A DNA stretch of 64,000 nt, taken from NCBI RefSeq assembly GCF_024139115.2, contig NC_085140.1:102808988-102872987 (forward strand), written 5' to 3'. Every line of letters begins with the position of its first letter. Within the stretch, counting starts at the first letter, position 1. The position numbers were made by a program, and so were the translations under genes. The DNA comes from Armigeres subalbatus (Eukaryota; Arthropoda; Insecta; Diptera; Culicidae). Below, piece after piece: positions 1 through 9,801 of the stretch. A model generated the notes under the pieces. It was not told the DNA's origin and made no database searches. It saw nothing but the letters and a program-made list of their open reading frames with translations.

Positions 1-781
1 TATACATATTAGGATGTGACACGTGGCCCTTACGCGTGCGGCTCACCACACCATCTCATAGAACTTTCGTGCGTTATTAGCGCTGTTATAGAGAGAGATT
101 TTGAGGCGAGCGGAGGGCCGTTTTGGTGACTATATAAATCGAATGACCTTCCTTGTGCCCAGAGTCTATTATATATAGAGTTGCGCAAAGAGTGAAGCCA
201 AATCTACCTATTGAACTGTCAAACCGTCTACCTATCGAGCAAAGTAAACAAATGCTTGTTGGTGAGGCGGAAGTATTGTTATCGCCTAATGATTATTATG
301 GCGGATTAAAACGCATGAATTGGAATGTATTAGATTTGATCTAGAAACAGCTTCAAAAAACTCCATGGTCCAGCCCAATCGGGTTATACGCAAAGGTGAC
401 GTTGAACTACGGAGCTATGTGTAATGTACAGGTTTTCGACTCTTCCGTTCGATGAGACCGAAGCAAGCATTTTTCAAGCCCTGGGTGAATCTGTTTTCGT
501 TGTTCATCTTGTGCTCCTGAGATTGAGTGAGCTTGATGATGTATATAATTTTTAAAACAACATTTGAAAAGGATGATAAAAATAAAATTTTCAAATAATC
601 GAGGATGAGAAACACTCTCAAGCGATCACATATCAAAATAATCGATTGAAAAAACGAGAAAATAAGAATCATTGTATCTCGATTCGAAACATTGGTATAT
701 GCTACTTTTAAACTTATTTTCCTACATAACACAAAACACAATGGCAAAATGGTAAATGCATCATGAAAGATTCATGATTAC
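1..781. other. Unassigned stretch with promoter-like or LTR-like start
   Basis: No gene is recognised. A TATAAA-like box (TATATAAAT) lies near 130-138, and the first 150 bases are GC-richer than what follows and begin near a TGTGACAC motif. That could be a promoter or the remains of an LTR, but I found no partner LTR and no retroviral ORF. Short open frames at 153-344 (+) and 415-747 (-) resemble no family I know. From about 500 on the sequence is AT-rich. Confidence 0.25.
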
Positions 782-1409
782 CCTTGAAAAATTGAAAAAT
801 GCTCCTTAAAAAAGTGATCATTTTTCCTCAAATTAAGGAACATTTTTCGTTGGTTTAAGGAACATTTCTTTATTTTAAGGAGCATTTTTCTTAGCTTAAT
901 GAGCATTTTTTATTTGTTTATGGAGCATTTTATTCATCCTAAGGAGCATTTTTCTTAGTTTTCGGTTGAATAGGGTTACCAAGCAAAACAATCAGCAATA
1001 CCCGAGCAGCACAAGTCAAGCAAATCTGGTTGCAGCAACTTGATTGCGACTAAATCTGGTCACATATGAGTTACAGTAACCTATGTGGTATATTTGTGCT
1101 ACTAGGGTAAACTCCAGGGGCTATACAATTGTGCATAAGATTCTAATTTATGATAGCCAATTTCAAGATACCTTTTGAACAATTTTATAAAAATTCTTTT
1201 GTCAATATAATGCGCAATTATCATTAATTACATAGCAAATCTATGTTTTTTTTAAGGAGCATTTTTAATTGTTTACGGTACATTTTTTTCGTTTTTACGG
1301 TACGCTTTTCGAATGTTTACGGAGCATTTGATATATTTCAATGTAATTTGCTAGATAATTTGAGGAAAAATGATCACTTTTTTAAGGTGCATTTTTCAAT
1401 TTTTTAAGG
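782..1409. repeat. MITE-like element with about 54-bp terminal inverted repeats
   Basis: Positions 782-836 and 1356-1409 are inverted copies with only a few mismatches; the core CCTCAAATTA is mirrored by TAATTTGAGG. The inside carries a degenerate short repeat around AAGGAGCATTTTTC (about 835-960 and 1255-1335) in both halves. No coding capacity. A second small palindromic MITE (1000-1108) is nested in the middle. The transposon superfamily cannot be named because the target duplication is unclear. Confidence 0.6.
1000..1108. repeat. Small palindromic MITE, CCCGAGCAG family, copy 1
   Basis: The ends ACCCGAGCAGCACAA (1000-1014) and TTGTGCTACTAGGGT (1094-1108) are inverted repeats. The inside (TGGTCACATATGAGTT) matches the internal part of the copy at 57408-57516 (TGGTCATATATGAGTT). 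Two further elements with the same ends lie at 14220-15132 and 62242-62575. Non-coding. Confidence 0.6.
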
Positions 1410-1689
1410 CCAATTTCATCTGTTTAATCGGACATTTTTTGGGCTGCCAAACACAATGCCAATCATCCGATTCCGATTGAACTTCATTGTTCACATTAAA
1501 TTGGTGTTAGTTAAGTTCACATTAAAATGAATCGATTCCAAAATTTGAAAAGTTATCGCCGATGACAACTCGCCTATGTTTAACACCTGAGCAGTTATCA
1601 AATGATAATTCCAATAATTATCGTATGAGAATGATTCTGCACAACCCTGGCTGGTGTACCGCTGCAACCATAACCGACACAAACTGGTG

Positions 1690-2130
1690 CATCAGAGACT
1701 TAGACTAAGCACCCGCCACTAAGTCTGTCTAAACACCCCGTGGCTCATTACAGAAAAGCCCATCGTGAAACCTGGACTGCCAACGGCGTTTGATGGTCAC
1801 CCTTTGGAGGAAGACAGAGTAGACGCGTCAAAGAAATTTGACAGTTTATTCATAAGAATTATTATTCCTTCACGTGAGTTGCGTCGGACTTTGCGTTTAC
1901 TCCGGCAGACACCTAGGAATTAGCATAAACGAGCTGAAGAAAGTTTCCCAGAACGCATCCACTGCAGCAGCGAAGAAGATTACGAGCCCCTCTAATGGCA
2001 TCAATAGACGTAAGCCGGAAGCTGCCGTCAAAAGCCCCCAAGCTTTCGAGAGAAAATGCGCGTGTAAGTTAGCAGAAACCAAACTGCACCAGCTAAAAAC
2101 CCTGTAAGTTGTATTATTTGACATCTATGC
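1690..2130 (+). other. GC-richer block with an open frame lacking a Met start
   Basis: This block is clearly GC-richer than its surroundings. It is open on the + strand from about 1856 to 2107, but the frame has no ATG, only GTG. Two strong donor-like GTAAGT sites occur at 2064 and 2104. It could be a non-coding first exon of Relish or a transposon remnant, and the protein resembles nothing I recognise. Splicing at 2064 to the candidate microexon at 4260 keeps the phase, while splicing straight to 9487 creates a TAG. Confidence 0.25.
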
Positions 2131-2296
2131 TGGCTTGAGGCCTCTAGTTAGCCTTGCGAACAAAGGCGCAAAATTTGGATATGGCGAGATAGATTCTCGA
2201 TCCGATCTAGGATGCTTTCGGGTGAGGAAGATTCTCGACACCCTTGGCATACTTGAAAGGAAGAAAAAACTAAAGAAATTCTAATAAATAACTAAG

Positions 2297-2372
2297 TTGA
2301 AAAGCAGGCCAAGTTCCAGTTTTAATGTAGTGCTATGGAAGAAGAAGCTTGCGCTGCACTTACGAGATTAAC
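2297..2372 (+). repeat. Repeat fragment shared with 49343-49430
   Basis: Starting at GTTGAAAAGCAGGCCAAG, this piece matches the segment at about 49349 (GTTGAAAAGCGGGCCAAG) over roughly 70 bases, including a GAAGAAGAAG tract. Translated, both look like fragments of one former coding sequence (xKFQxxCxAxEEExC). This copy has an in-frame stop. Origin unknown. Confidence 0.45.
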
Positions 2373-2448
2373 TAATTCATCGAAACCGATTGCTAAACTG
2401 TTAGCAAGTTTTCAATAGTAAATATTATCTTACATAAATATTGTAACA

Positions 2449-2624
2449 CACTGGAATCGGTTTTTACGCGGATGATATGGGCCGGGTAAATTAAAACAAC
2501 GTAAAAAACTTGGGTAAATCCCATAATAAACTGAATAAACCGCGGAACTTCCGAAATTCGAGTAAAAAAAATCGCATGAAAAGAAATTTGTTTAAAATGA
2601 ACCGCGTAAAAAACGACTTCAGTG
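2449..2624. repeat. MITE, CACTG-ended, 24-bp inverted termini
   Basis: The left end CACTGGAATCGGTTTTTACG and the inverted right end (CGTAAAAAACGACTTCAGTG, ending 2624) form near-perfect terminal repeats. TA follows the right end, which suggests a Tc1/mariner-type TA target, but the left TA is not exact. The inside is non-coding and contains several xCGxGTAAAA motifs. Confidence 0.5.
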
Positions 2625-4118
2625 TACATCGGGTATGAAGCGTTGACTCTTCCTTGATTGAATGGTCCAAGAAAATTAAAAATCCATCGAGAAACGGCTG
2701 AGATATTAACGATCAAAGTCTATCATATTTTCGTGACGTTTTTCGATTTTGTGCAATCGTAAAGTGTACCCCAATATTGAAAAGACAGACGTAGTTCTAC
2801 GTCAAAATATCAATACATTCCCCAATAAAGTAGCAACAAGAAACTCATGTGTTTGCACTCTGTGGGTGACTAGGTTATCGAATTAAAAGGCTTTAGAAGT
2901 TAACGCTCCCGTAAAGTCACTTGAAGGGTTGAACAAAACTGAAAGTTGGCAACAGAATAACAAGAGCATCATTCAGAATAAGTGTAAGAAGATCCTCTTT
3001 GCGTAACTCTATATAATATACTCTGCTTCTGCCATATTTCTAAGTGACAGTAACGAGGATTTACAACACAAAGGTTTTCTTAGGAATTAGGGCCTGGAGA
3101 ACAGGTTAATTTCTCAAAACTCTCTATATTTTCCTCTAAAAACCTTGTTTTAGTCCATTCAAAGTTGTGAGTCGATGCATTATCAAGCTGGAAAGTTAAT
3201 TATGGGCCCATGAATGATTCGCCGTGTTTGATTAGGCTTATCTCTAGCATTGCGATATGATCCTCTGACCTAATCCTCACACCAATGAAAGATTTACCCG
3301 AAATTTAAAAACCCCCATACTCATCATTACTTTATCACCAAGGTTTCGGCCAATTTTGGCAACCAATACTTGGTGCAAATCGCACAAATAGTATTGTTAA
3401 CCATCAAGATTGAGCAGCTAATGTGCATCTAATTAGAATTGATGCTATTATGTTTTGCTGACATTCCCCGTCATTTCAAGTTTTCGTTGCTTGGCGGAAT
3501 TAGGATACATATCTTGTTGTCATTCAATATTGCAATTTTGCACGACTTTGGTATGATGTACTGTTTCCTTTACTCTTGCTTCTACCCCCCCCCCCCTCGT
3601 TTGTCTTTGCATATTCATCAATTTTTGCATACAACTTCACTTTCTATGTTAGTTGTTAGCAACTGATTCAAATTCGAAATAATGATCGGTCAGAATTATA
3701 ATATTATATATTTTTTCCAAAGTGGTGTCATTTCGCACCTATTTTCATGAATGTTTTAGCTTAAATGCAAATGGTGCGCATAAATATCAATGTAATGTAC
3801 TGAAAAACTGTGAAACAGAATGTGCTTACATTCTGAACTTGAATTACCATCGTCTGTTCAGAATTACAGAAAATATTAGTAATAAACATGGTGGTGCTGT
3901 TTTTATATCGCTCAGTGTAGTGGAAGTAAATGGAGGAATTATAATTGTAAAGAATTGTATAACTATGTTTTTTTTAATTTGCGAAGAACTTTAACGACTA
4001 TTTGCTTTTGTATTTTTAATTGAAAGATTTTTCAATTTATAATAACATCGAATAAAAAATAGAGACGTCGTTTATTTAGTACATTTTTGTATCTTAGAGG
4101 TTTTAAGCTTTTGACAGG
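2625..4118. other. AT-rich stretch, nothing recognised
   Basis: No domain, RNA gene or ordered repeat was seen. There is a poly-C run near 3585-3597. Open frames at 3439-3666 and 3722-3994 are short and resemble no family. The sequence just before 4119 (TTTTGACAG) could be a 3' splice site leading into the candidate first coding exon. Confidence 0.4.
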
Positions 4119-4147
4119 CTGGATTGCGTTCGAAAATTATGAACAAA

Positions 4148-4208
4148 ATGGCGATTCAAGCCAAAACGGCTGTGGTCTGTGGTCGAGAAAGGCGGTATCA
4201 CTACCAAG
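4148..4208 (+). CDS. Relish: Candidate first coding exon of Relish (NF-kappaB)
   Basis: ATG at 4148 sits in a strong insect start context (CAAAATGGCG); a weaker in-frame ATG lies at 4139. The exon encodes MAIQAKTAVV...RRYHYQ and ends with one base of a split codon. Joined to the 21-nt microexon at 4260 and the proven exon at 9487 it stays in frame. It runs into a His/Gln-rich tract typical of mosquito Relish N-termini. The donor (AAG/GTTCTG) is weak. If the 51-nt intron 4209-4259 is not removed the frame also stays open. With this start the total coding length is 3,021 nt (1,006 residues). Inferred from phase and composition only. Confidence 0.35.
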
Positions 4209-4259
4209 GTTCTGGATTCATCTTGATCCCTATTAGGAGGAATAATTTATTTTTTTCAG

Positions 4260-4280
4260 ATTCGCCATACCAACACTACG
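4260..4280 (+). CDS. Relish: Candidate 21-nt microexon of Relish
   Basis: It is bordered by a pyrimidine-rich acceptor (TTATTTTTTTCAG) and a good donor (ACG/GTAAGC). It encodes SPYQHY with split codons at both ends. The last base G joins AG of the exon at 9487 to give Glu, reading SPYQHY-E-HQQQQQHH. The composition and phase fit make it a plausible N-terminal piece of Relish. It could instead be the 3' end of a longer unspliced exon starting at 4148. Confidence 0.45.
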
Positions 4281-4497
4281 GTAAGCAACCATGCGTCTCT
4301 ATGCTCGTGTGGTTTATTGTTTATTTGCATACATTCATCTGACACTTTATGGTCTTAATGAACAATTAGGGCTTAATATACAAACTTACTAAAACATACA
4401 ACATATAAAAATGCCTTGAAAAATTGTTTTTTTCCTTGAAAATACGCCCGATACTGTTTTTACACGGATTGCCGTGTAAAAAAAGAATCGGGTGTAG

Positions 4498-7050
4498 TTA
4501 TCGTCTTAATGAGAATCGTTCTTGAAAGGTTCGCGTGGTTAAGTTGAAATCAAACAGTTCTAAAACGTCATTCCGGAAATTCAGCTGGCGTAAAATTCTT
4601 GTTGGAGCGTGAATGTTGATCTCGGTTAGAACAGATGGGGCGTCAATTTCTCCTTTTAAAATTTTCGCCACAAATACAGCTTGAGCGATGGATCGTCGTC
4701 GTTCTAGGGTTTGTAGTCCAAGAAGTTGGCAATGTTCTTCAATGGAAGCGAAGAGCATATCGTACGATTTTTTTTCTGAACTGATTCGATCCTAGCAATC
4801 CAGTTGGCGTGGTATGGACACTAGGAAACCACACTTGACTCCAAAATGGATCGTACAAGCGAGCAATACAGTGATCGCAGGCAGAATGGATCATGGAATT
4901 CTGAAGAAATGTTGATGAGTATGAATCTAAGCTGTCTATTTGCTTTAGTAATTACACCAGAGTAGTGGACTCGAAATGTGAGACCATTATCCAGCATAAC
5001 ACCCAAGTCTCGTACTTGCGTTACTCTTTGCAACGGCTGGTCTGCAATGGCGTAGTCAAAACAAATGGTTTGGTCTTTCGATGAAACGAGATGATACTGC
5101 ATTTAGCAATGCTAAATAACAGTCATGAAGTTTCTGGAACACCACATTTCAAAACAATCTACCATCTTCTGAAGCTCTATGCAATCTAGTAGACTCTAAA
5201 TTATCATGTAGATCTTGACATCGTCTGCGAAAAACGATCGGCATCCGGATGGCAACAATATATCGATTTCATTCATGAATAGCACAAAAAGCAATGGGCC
5301 CAGATTGCTTCCTTAAGGTACTCCGGAAATTACAAAACGTTTCAGACTGTTCGGTCCTATTTTGACACACAGTGTGCAATTGGACAGGTACGATAAGACA
5401 AATGCAAGGGAAACGCCAATTTTCTCCAATCTAGCTAGTAATATTCCATGGTCAACACGATCAAAGGCTGCTTTGAGGTCCGTATAGACAGCATCAACCT
5501 GAGCACCAGAATCCATGCTACGTAGGCATGTGGAAAGGAATTGAACTAAGTTCGTTGAAACAGATCTCTTCAGAAAGAATCCGTGTCGATCAGAGGAATT
5601 GTAACACCGGCAACTAGCAAACAGAGAATCATTTACAATAATCTCGAGTACCTTCGAGCTAGCACAGAGCGAAGTAATGCCACGATAGTTTTGAATGTCT
5701 GTCTTGTCACGTTTCTTATGGACAGGGAACATAACCGATGATTTTCAACAATTAGGGAATTTACGTTGCGCCAAGGAATTAATGAATATAACAGTGAGTG
5801 GATATACAAAAGCATCTGCGCATTTTTTAATACACAGGCAGGAATTCCGTCAGGACCACCAGAGCTGGACTGTTTCAATTTATCGAAACAAGATGCGTAG
5901 AGATTTCGAAGCAACTTTACTCGACCGTATTCCTAGGAGTATCATGAAGTGCTGCGATTATTTGCGATTCCGATGCCACAGAACCGTTGAATGCAGTCTT
6001 GAAATGTTCCACGAACATTTACCTTGGTTGCATTTACCTTGCAGCGAGATTGTCTCACACAAAGTAGTGCAATCGGCGCGATGAAAATCCAGGCTATGTA
6101 GATCCGCGACACCTTCGTACACCGTTGCGAGTTTCAGTTGAATGGTGATCTCAAGGGCCGGATGGCTCAGGTCGAGGACGATCGAAGGTTTCGTAGCATT
6201 AAAAACAGAAGATTCACTTTTGATGTTGTCATTGACTAAAACCAAGTCAAGTATACAGGAATTGTGATTAGCAATCGGGCTGATTTGCGTAAGGCCATTT
6301 AAACTGAATCCGTCTGAGGTAAAGGTCGGGAGGTATGATCGCTGCACATCCAAGGCCGGGAACGTATTCTGCGCAGTATACCAAACCAGATTGGATTGAT
6401 TGTAATCTCCAAGCTGAATTGCAACGTCCAAATCATCCAAATCCGAATGAATTGCCCGAATAGAGTCAACATGATTATTAATATCATTGACATTTGTTCG
6501 CCGGTCTGGCGGTAGGTAAAGAACTCCGATGCTAGCAGTACCAGTGGGCATTTTAATCATGATCCATAGTTGTTCGAGGGTGTCACAGACCGGTGTAGGA
6601 TCTATGCAACAACTTAAACGCGTCGATACGGCAATTAGGACGTCGCCGCCTCTTGATTTAGTGCTGTTTCGTTGGTTCCGATCATTTCGAAAAATATACG
6701 AGTATACGAATATACGAGTATACGAGGTACCGAACAGTTGCGTAGACAAAATGCGGTCATCAAACCATGTCTCTGTAAGGACTATTACATCGTAGAATGC
6801 ATCCGAAGCAGTTAAGAAGAAGTCATCAATATTAGTGCGTAAACCTCTAACGTACTATTACTGAATCCGTACTATTACTGACAGGAAACTGGTGGACATC
6901 AAAGTTGACCGCGTCAGATGTTGTATCGCTACAATGCAAGGGTGCATCAGGCAGTGAGAATGAAGGACAGCTTGGGTACTTGCCTGCGAGGAGATTTCGG
7001 AAAACCCCTTCCTTATCCCCTGGTGCATGCATTGTAGATGGCATTTGTAT
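4498..7050 (-). pseudogene. Decayed Jockey/CR1-like LINE (endonuclease + reverse transcriptase)
   Basis: Read on the minus strand, pieces of a single retrotransposon ORF appear in order. The apurinic-type endonuclease spans about 6845 to 5950, with LTETW, STKSRGGDVLIAVS and LGDYNQSNLVW. The reverse transcriptase spans about 5750 to 5200 and shows YRGI, DLKAAFDRVDHGIL and SGVP followed by a TAA where Gln is expected, then GSNLGPLLF. The catalytic FADD is at 5220-5231. The thumb and C-terminal part (DLGVMLDNGLTF, LLGLQTLERRRSIAQAVFVAKIL) reaches 4498. Several frameshifts and stops make it non-functional. A TATACGAG microsatellite interrupts the endonuclease near 6695-6725. No clear tail or target duplication was found. 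Confidence 0.85.
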
Positions 7051-7520
7051 GACTAATCAAATACTTTCAATTTTCAGTCACCACGTTCAAGTCACCATGA
7101 GTCTACGATGTTTGATGCGGTAATCGATAGGCATTAGCTAGAAACTGCTCGGCTGCATTTGGTTGCTGCTGGAGCGATACCTCTGAGCGATAGCGAGTAA
7201 TTGCCAAAATATTTTTGGGGATTTTTCACTAAATTGGTGGCACTGTGGCAGACAGTTCTCTGATTCATCGTGAGTCATTGACCAGGAAAGCCTTTTGTTG
7301 TTTACGTCTGGCTTATCCTGCTGAAGGTAGATGTGTAGAATGTGATGCTTCACTTTCTTGATAACACGGAAGTGAACTTGCCTATAGATTCCTTGTAAGT
7401 TAAGGCTGACGAGTTCCAGAACCTCTCCCCATTAAACAAGAAAAACCAAAAAAAAATCGAAGCACAATTCTTATCATTTATCGTTGCCTTGTTTACTGTA
7501 TAAGCTATTTATTTTCAAGA
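7051..7520. other. Intron sequence between two retroelements
   Basis: No feature is recognised with confidence. It may include the 5' leader of the LINE at 4498-7050. It is moderately AT-rich and has no open frame of interest. Confidence 0.3.
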
Positions 7521-7857
7521 TTTATTTTATTTATTTAGCTTACATCTAAACAGATAACACTGATTCAACAATTTGACGCCCAATACACGGTTCGAGGCCG
7601 CATCTCTTCCTCCTCGAATGCGCCCCACGCTCGCCAATTCGTTCTGTACCTGATCAGCCCACCTCGCTCACTACGCTCCACCTCGTCTCGTACCTGCCGG
7701 ATCGGAAGTGAGCACCATCTTTGTAGGGTTTCTGTCCGGCATTCTTGCAACATGCCGTGCCCATCGTACCCTTCCGGCCCAGGCTACCTTCTGGATGCTG
7801 GGTTCGCCATAGTGCTGGGCGAGCTCGTGGTTCATCCTTCGCCGTCACACACCGTCT
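7521..7857 (-). mobile_element. 5'-truncated copy of an RTE-type retrotransposon
   Basis: This is a close copy of the 3' end of the full-length element at 17221-20665, in the same (minus) orientation. It starts at the same terminal sequence (ATTTATTTAG.TNACATCTAAACAG) and covers the C-terminal coding region. Identity stops abruptly near 7857 after ACACCGTCTT, as expected for incomplete target-primed reverse transcription. Target duplication is not clear; only AAGA-like remnants are shared. Confidence 0.8.
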
Positions 7858-7942
7858 TTATAAGATCTTACACCCAAATAAAGAGGAAGCCATAACAATG
7901 CTTGTGCAAAGATTCTAAAAGATATTTGGGGTATTCACTTAA

Positions 7943-8141
7943 GGACAATCCTCACGGAATCCAAAACTAAATGTCGTTTTCAACGGCACAACACTCAATA
8001 CGGAAGCAACGCACAACTGTCATTTTAATCATTTCAGCTTTGCTGCGTCGTAGCATGCCTCATAAAAGTGATAGTTGTGCGTGGCTTCCGTTTGGAATGG
8101 GGTGCCCTTGCTTTCAATTTTGGATTCCGTGAGGATTGTCC
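7943..8141. mobile_element. TTAA-flanked MITE (piggyBac-like)
   Basis: TTAA at 7939-7942 and 8142-8145 flank perfect 24-bp inverted ends (GGACAATCCTCACGGAATCC and its mirror); including TTAA the match is 28 bp. A second inverted pair lies inside (GGAAGCAACGCACAACTGTC and TAGTTGTGCGTGGCTTCC), so the whole 200 bp can fold. Non-coding. TTAA targets are typical of piggyBac elements. Confidence 0.7.
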
Positions 8142-8145
8142 TTAA

Positions 8146-9120
8146 ATGCGTAACTATATTAATTATCATTTAAGCATTTGATAATGATCCTGACAGTTTC
8201 GAAGATGTTGCTACAATGAAAGTAGTGGAAACATATTTCTTCGTGCCCAACTGAGATCAATATTCCATCATTTCATCAGTATAAATATTAAACTATGGGG
8301 TGGTATGCAATGCCTGGATTTCTGAAATAGTGGCACCCTTGGGAAACAACTCTACACAATGTCAAACATCACATCAGTTTGTCTATTTTCGTAGGGGCAG
8401 AGTAAATTGTTAATAAATTGGTTCGACCGTGTGTACGGGGGTGAGAGAACATAAACGTGCATGATGTTTGCAATGTCCGTACTACATTTTTTGTACTCTG
8501 TGGTGGTATAATAAAATTTGTGTCAACGCATCATTCATTGATAGGTATTTGTAAAAAAGCATCACAGAAAAAAACGAACTTTTTCGCTACATCCATGGCA
8601 GACGATCATTGTTCTGTTGAGCTCAAGTTCAGGCAATTGCTTGTGGCGAGGTGAGATTGTTCCGACATGCATGAGTGAGGACAGTTAGTTTATCTTTTGA
8701 CACAGTGAAATTTTTAGCAAACTGCCTATAGCTACAAATCATACTACGGTTTGTTTATCGAATCAATAAAATTTTGACACATGTTTGATAATTGGTAATT
8801 ATTGAATCCAATTAACCTTAGAATCGAATTGAGACTCTTAAACTTCGTGACAAAAAAGAAAATATTCGGTTTTGCTGAAAAAAAATGTCCGGTAATACAA
8901 AATGCTCTGATGTGAGACTGGTTTGCTGGTTTATTTTTTAAGGGATATTAATCTTGAAGGTCATTCATTACGAACCTGATGTGAGACGAATTGTAAATTT
9001 GCATTCTACTTGTCATACCGGGTAAAAAAGTGAAATGCTTTTACGAGTCAGAATCCTAGTCGCATTCCCATGACTCAGATAATGTTGGATGGAAAATTTC
9101 CATCTCAGAATATCTTGAAT
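8146..9120. other. Intronic stretch, nothing recognised
   Basis: AT-rich. An open frame at 8457-8654 ends at a donor-like GAG/GTGAGA (8652), but its phase does not fit the next Relish exon, so it is not called as an exon. No ordered repeats seen. Confidence 0.35.
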
Positions 9121-9283
9121 CATTGCAACTCAATAATCCCGCTTCTTGGTCGCATATCCATCGTCACCGGAGAACCCTACTACCTGTCCAATTTCCGTTA
9201 TGCAACACTAAGGTAGACCCAACCGACCGACTCTGACCGTAAAAGATGGTAAAATTCTCAGATGCGGCATTTTCGTCCGTCCA

Positions 9284-9293
9284 GGGAAAACCA
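9284..9293 (+). promoter_or_regulatory. kappaB-type site GGGAAAACCA upstream of the Rel exon
   Basis: The ten bases match the insect Dorsal-type consensus GGGWWWWCCM exactly. It lies in a GC-richer block (about 9120-9400) 194 bp before the first certain Relish exon. If an internal promoter exists here it would be a natural autoregulation site. A single match can also occur by chance. Confidence 0.35.
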
Positions 9294-9486
9294 CCCGTTC
9301 GCGAAATGATGTCGCGCGCGTTATGATTCCAGCATGGTCTGCGATTACTCACAGTGCGAACCAGTTCGTTCCCGCCTCCCGCCCAATGCGCTGAATCACG
9401 ACGCTTGAGATAAAAAAAAACTCAATATTCACAATTACTGGCTCGGGTTTGTGGTTAAACGTTTCGATTTGTTTCGACACTTGCAG

Positions 9487-9801
9487 AGCACCAGCAGCAG
9501 CAGCAGCACCACCAGCTCCAGCAGCTGTCGTCATCGCCGACGTACTCGGTGCTCTCGATGGAATCTGCGTCTCCCGTGTCGTCATCGTCGGCGAGCCCAG
9601 CAGCCGACACTAGCAAATACTACGTGAGCCACTCTCCGTCCAGTGTCAGTAATATGTCCCCCAAATCAACAGCTAGCGACACGAGCTCCTTCAATATGCA
9701 GAACCTAAACATCTCCAGTGGCTACCAGTACTTCGGCGAGACCCACCAACAGCCGACGATGTCCGGCGAGGAAGGGCAGCTGCAGACCTTCAACTACGCC
9801 G
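9487..9801 (+). CDS. Relish: Relish exon: His/Gln- and Ser-rich N-terminus
   Basis: The acceptor is GACACTTGCAG/AG; the donor is GCCG/GTAGGC, so the exon starts with two bases and ends with one base of split codons. It encodes HQQQQQHHQLQQL, then a Ser/Pro/Thr-rich low-complexity stretch ending LQTFNYAG. Such tracts act as transactivation segments in insect Relish proteins. An internal ATG at 9558 (MESAS) could start a shorter form. CAG-repeat length may vary between individuals. Confidence 0.93.

Noticed and set aside
1..400. Relish promoter at the TATA-like box near 130
   Set aside because: No splice or sequence link to the gene; an LTR origin is equally likely.
1874..2107. First coding exon of Relish
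   Set aside because: No ATG in frame. Splicing from the 2064 donor straight to 9487 makes a TAG, and the 2104 donor is out of phase. It could still be untranslated leader or join through the microexon, so it is listed only as an unassigned block.
8457..8654. Relish upstream exon ending GAG/GTGAGA
   Set aside because: It leaves two bases of a split codon, while the exon at 9487 needs one; the join runs into a stop in the wrong frame.
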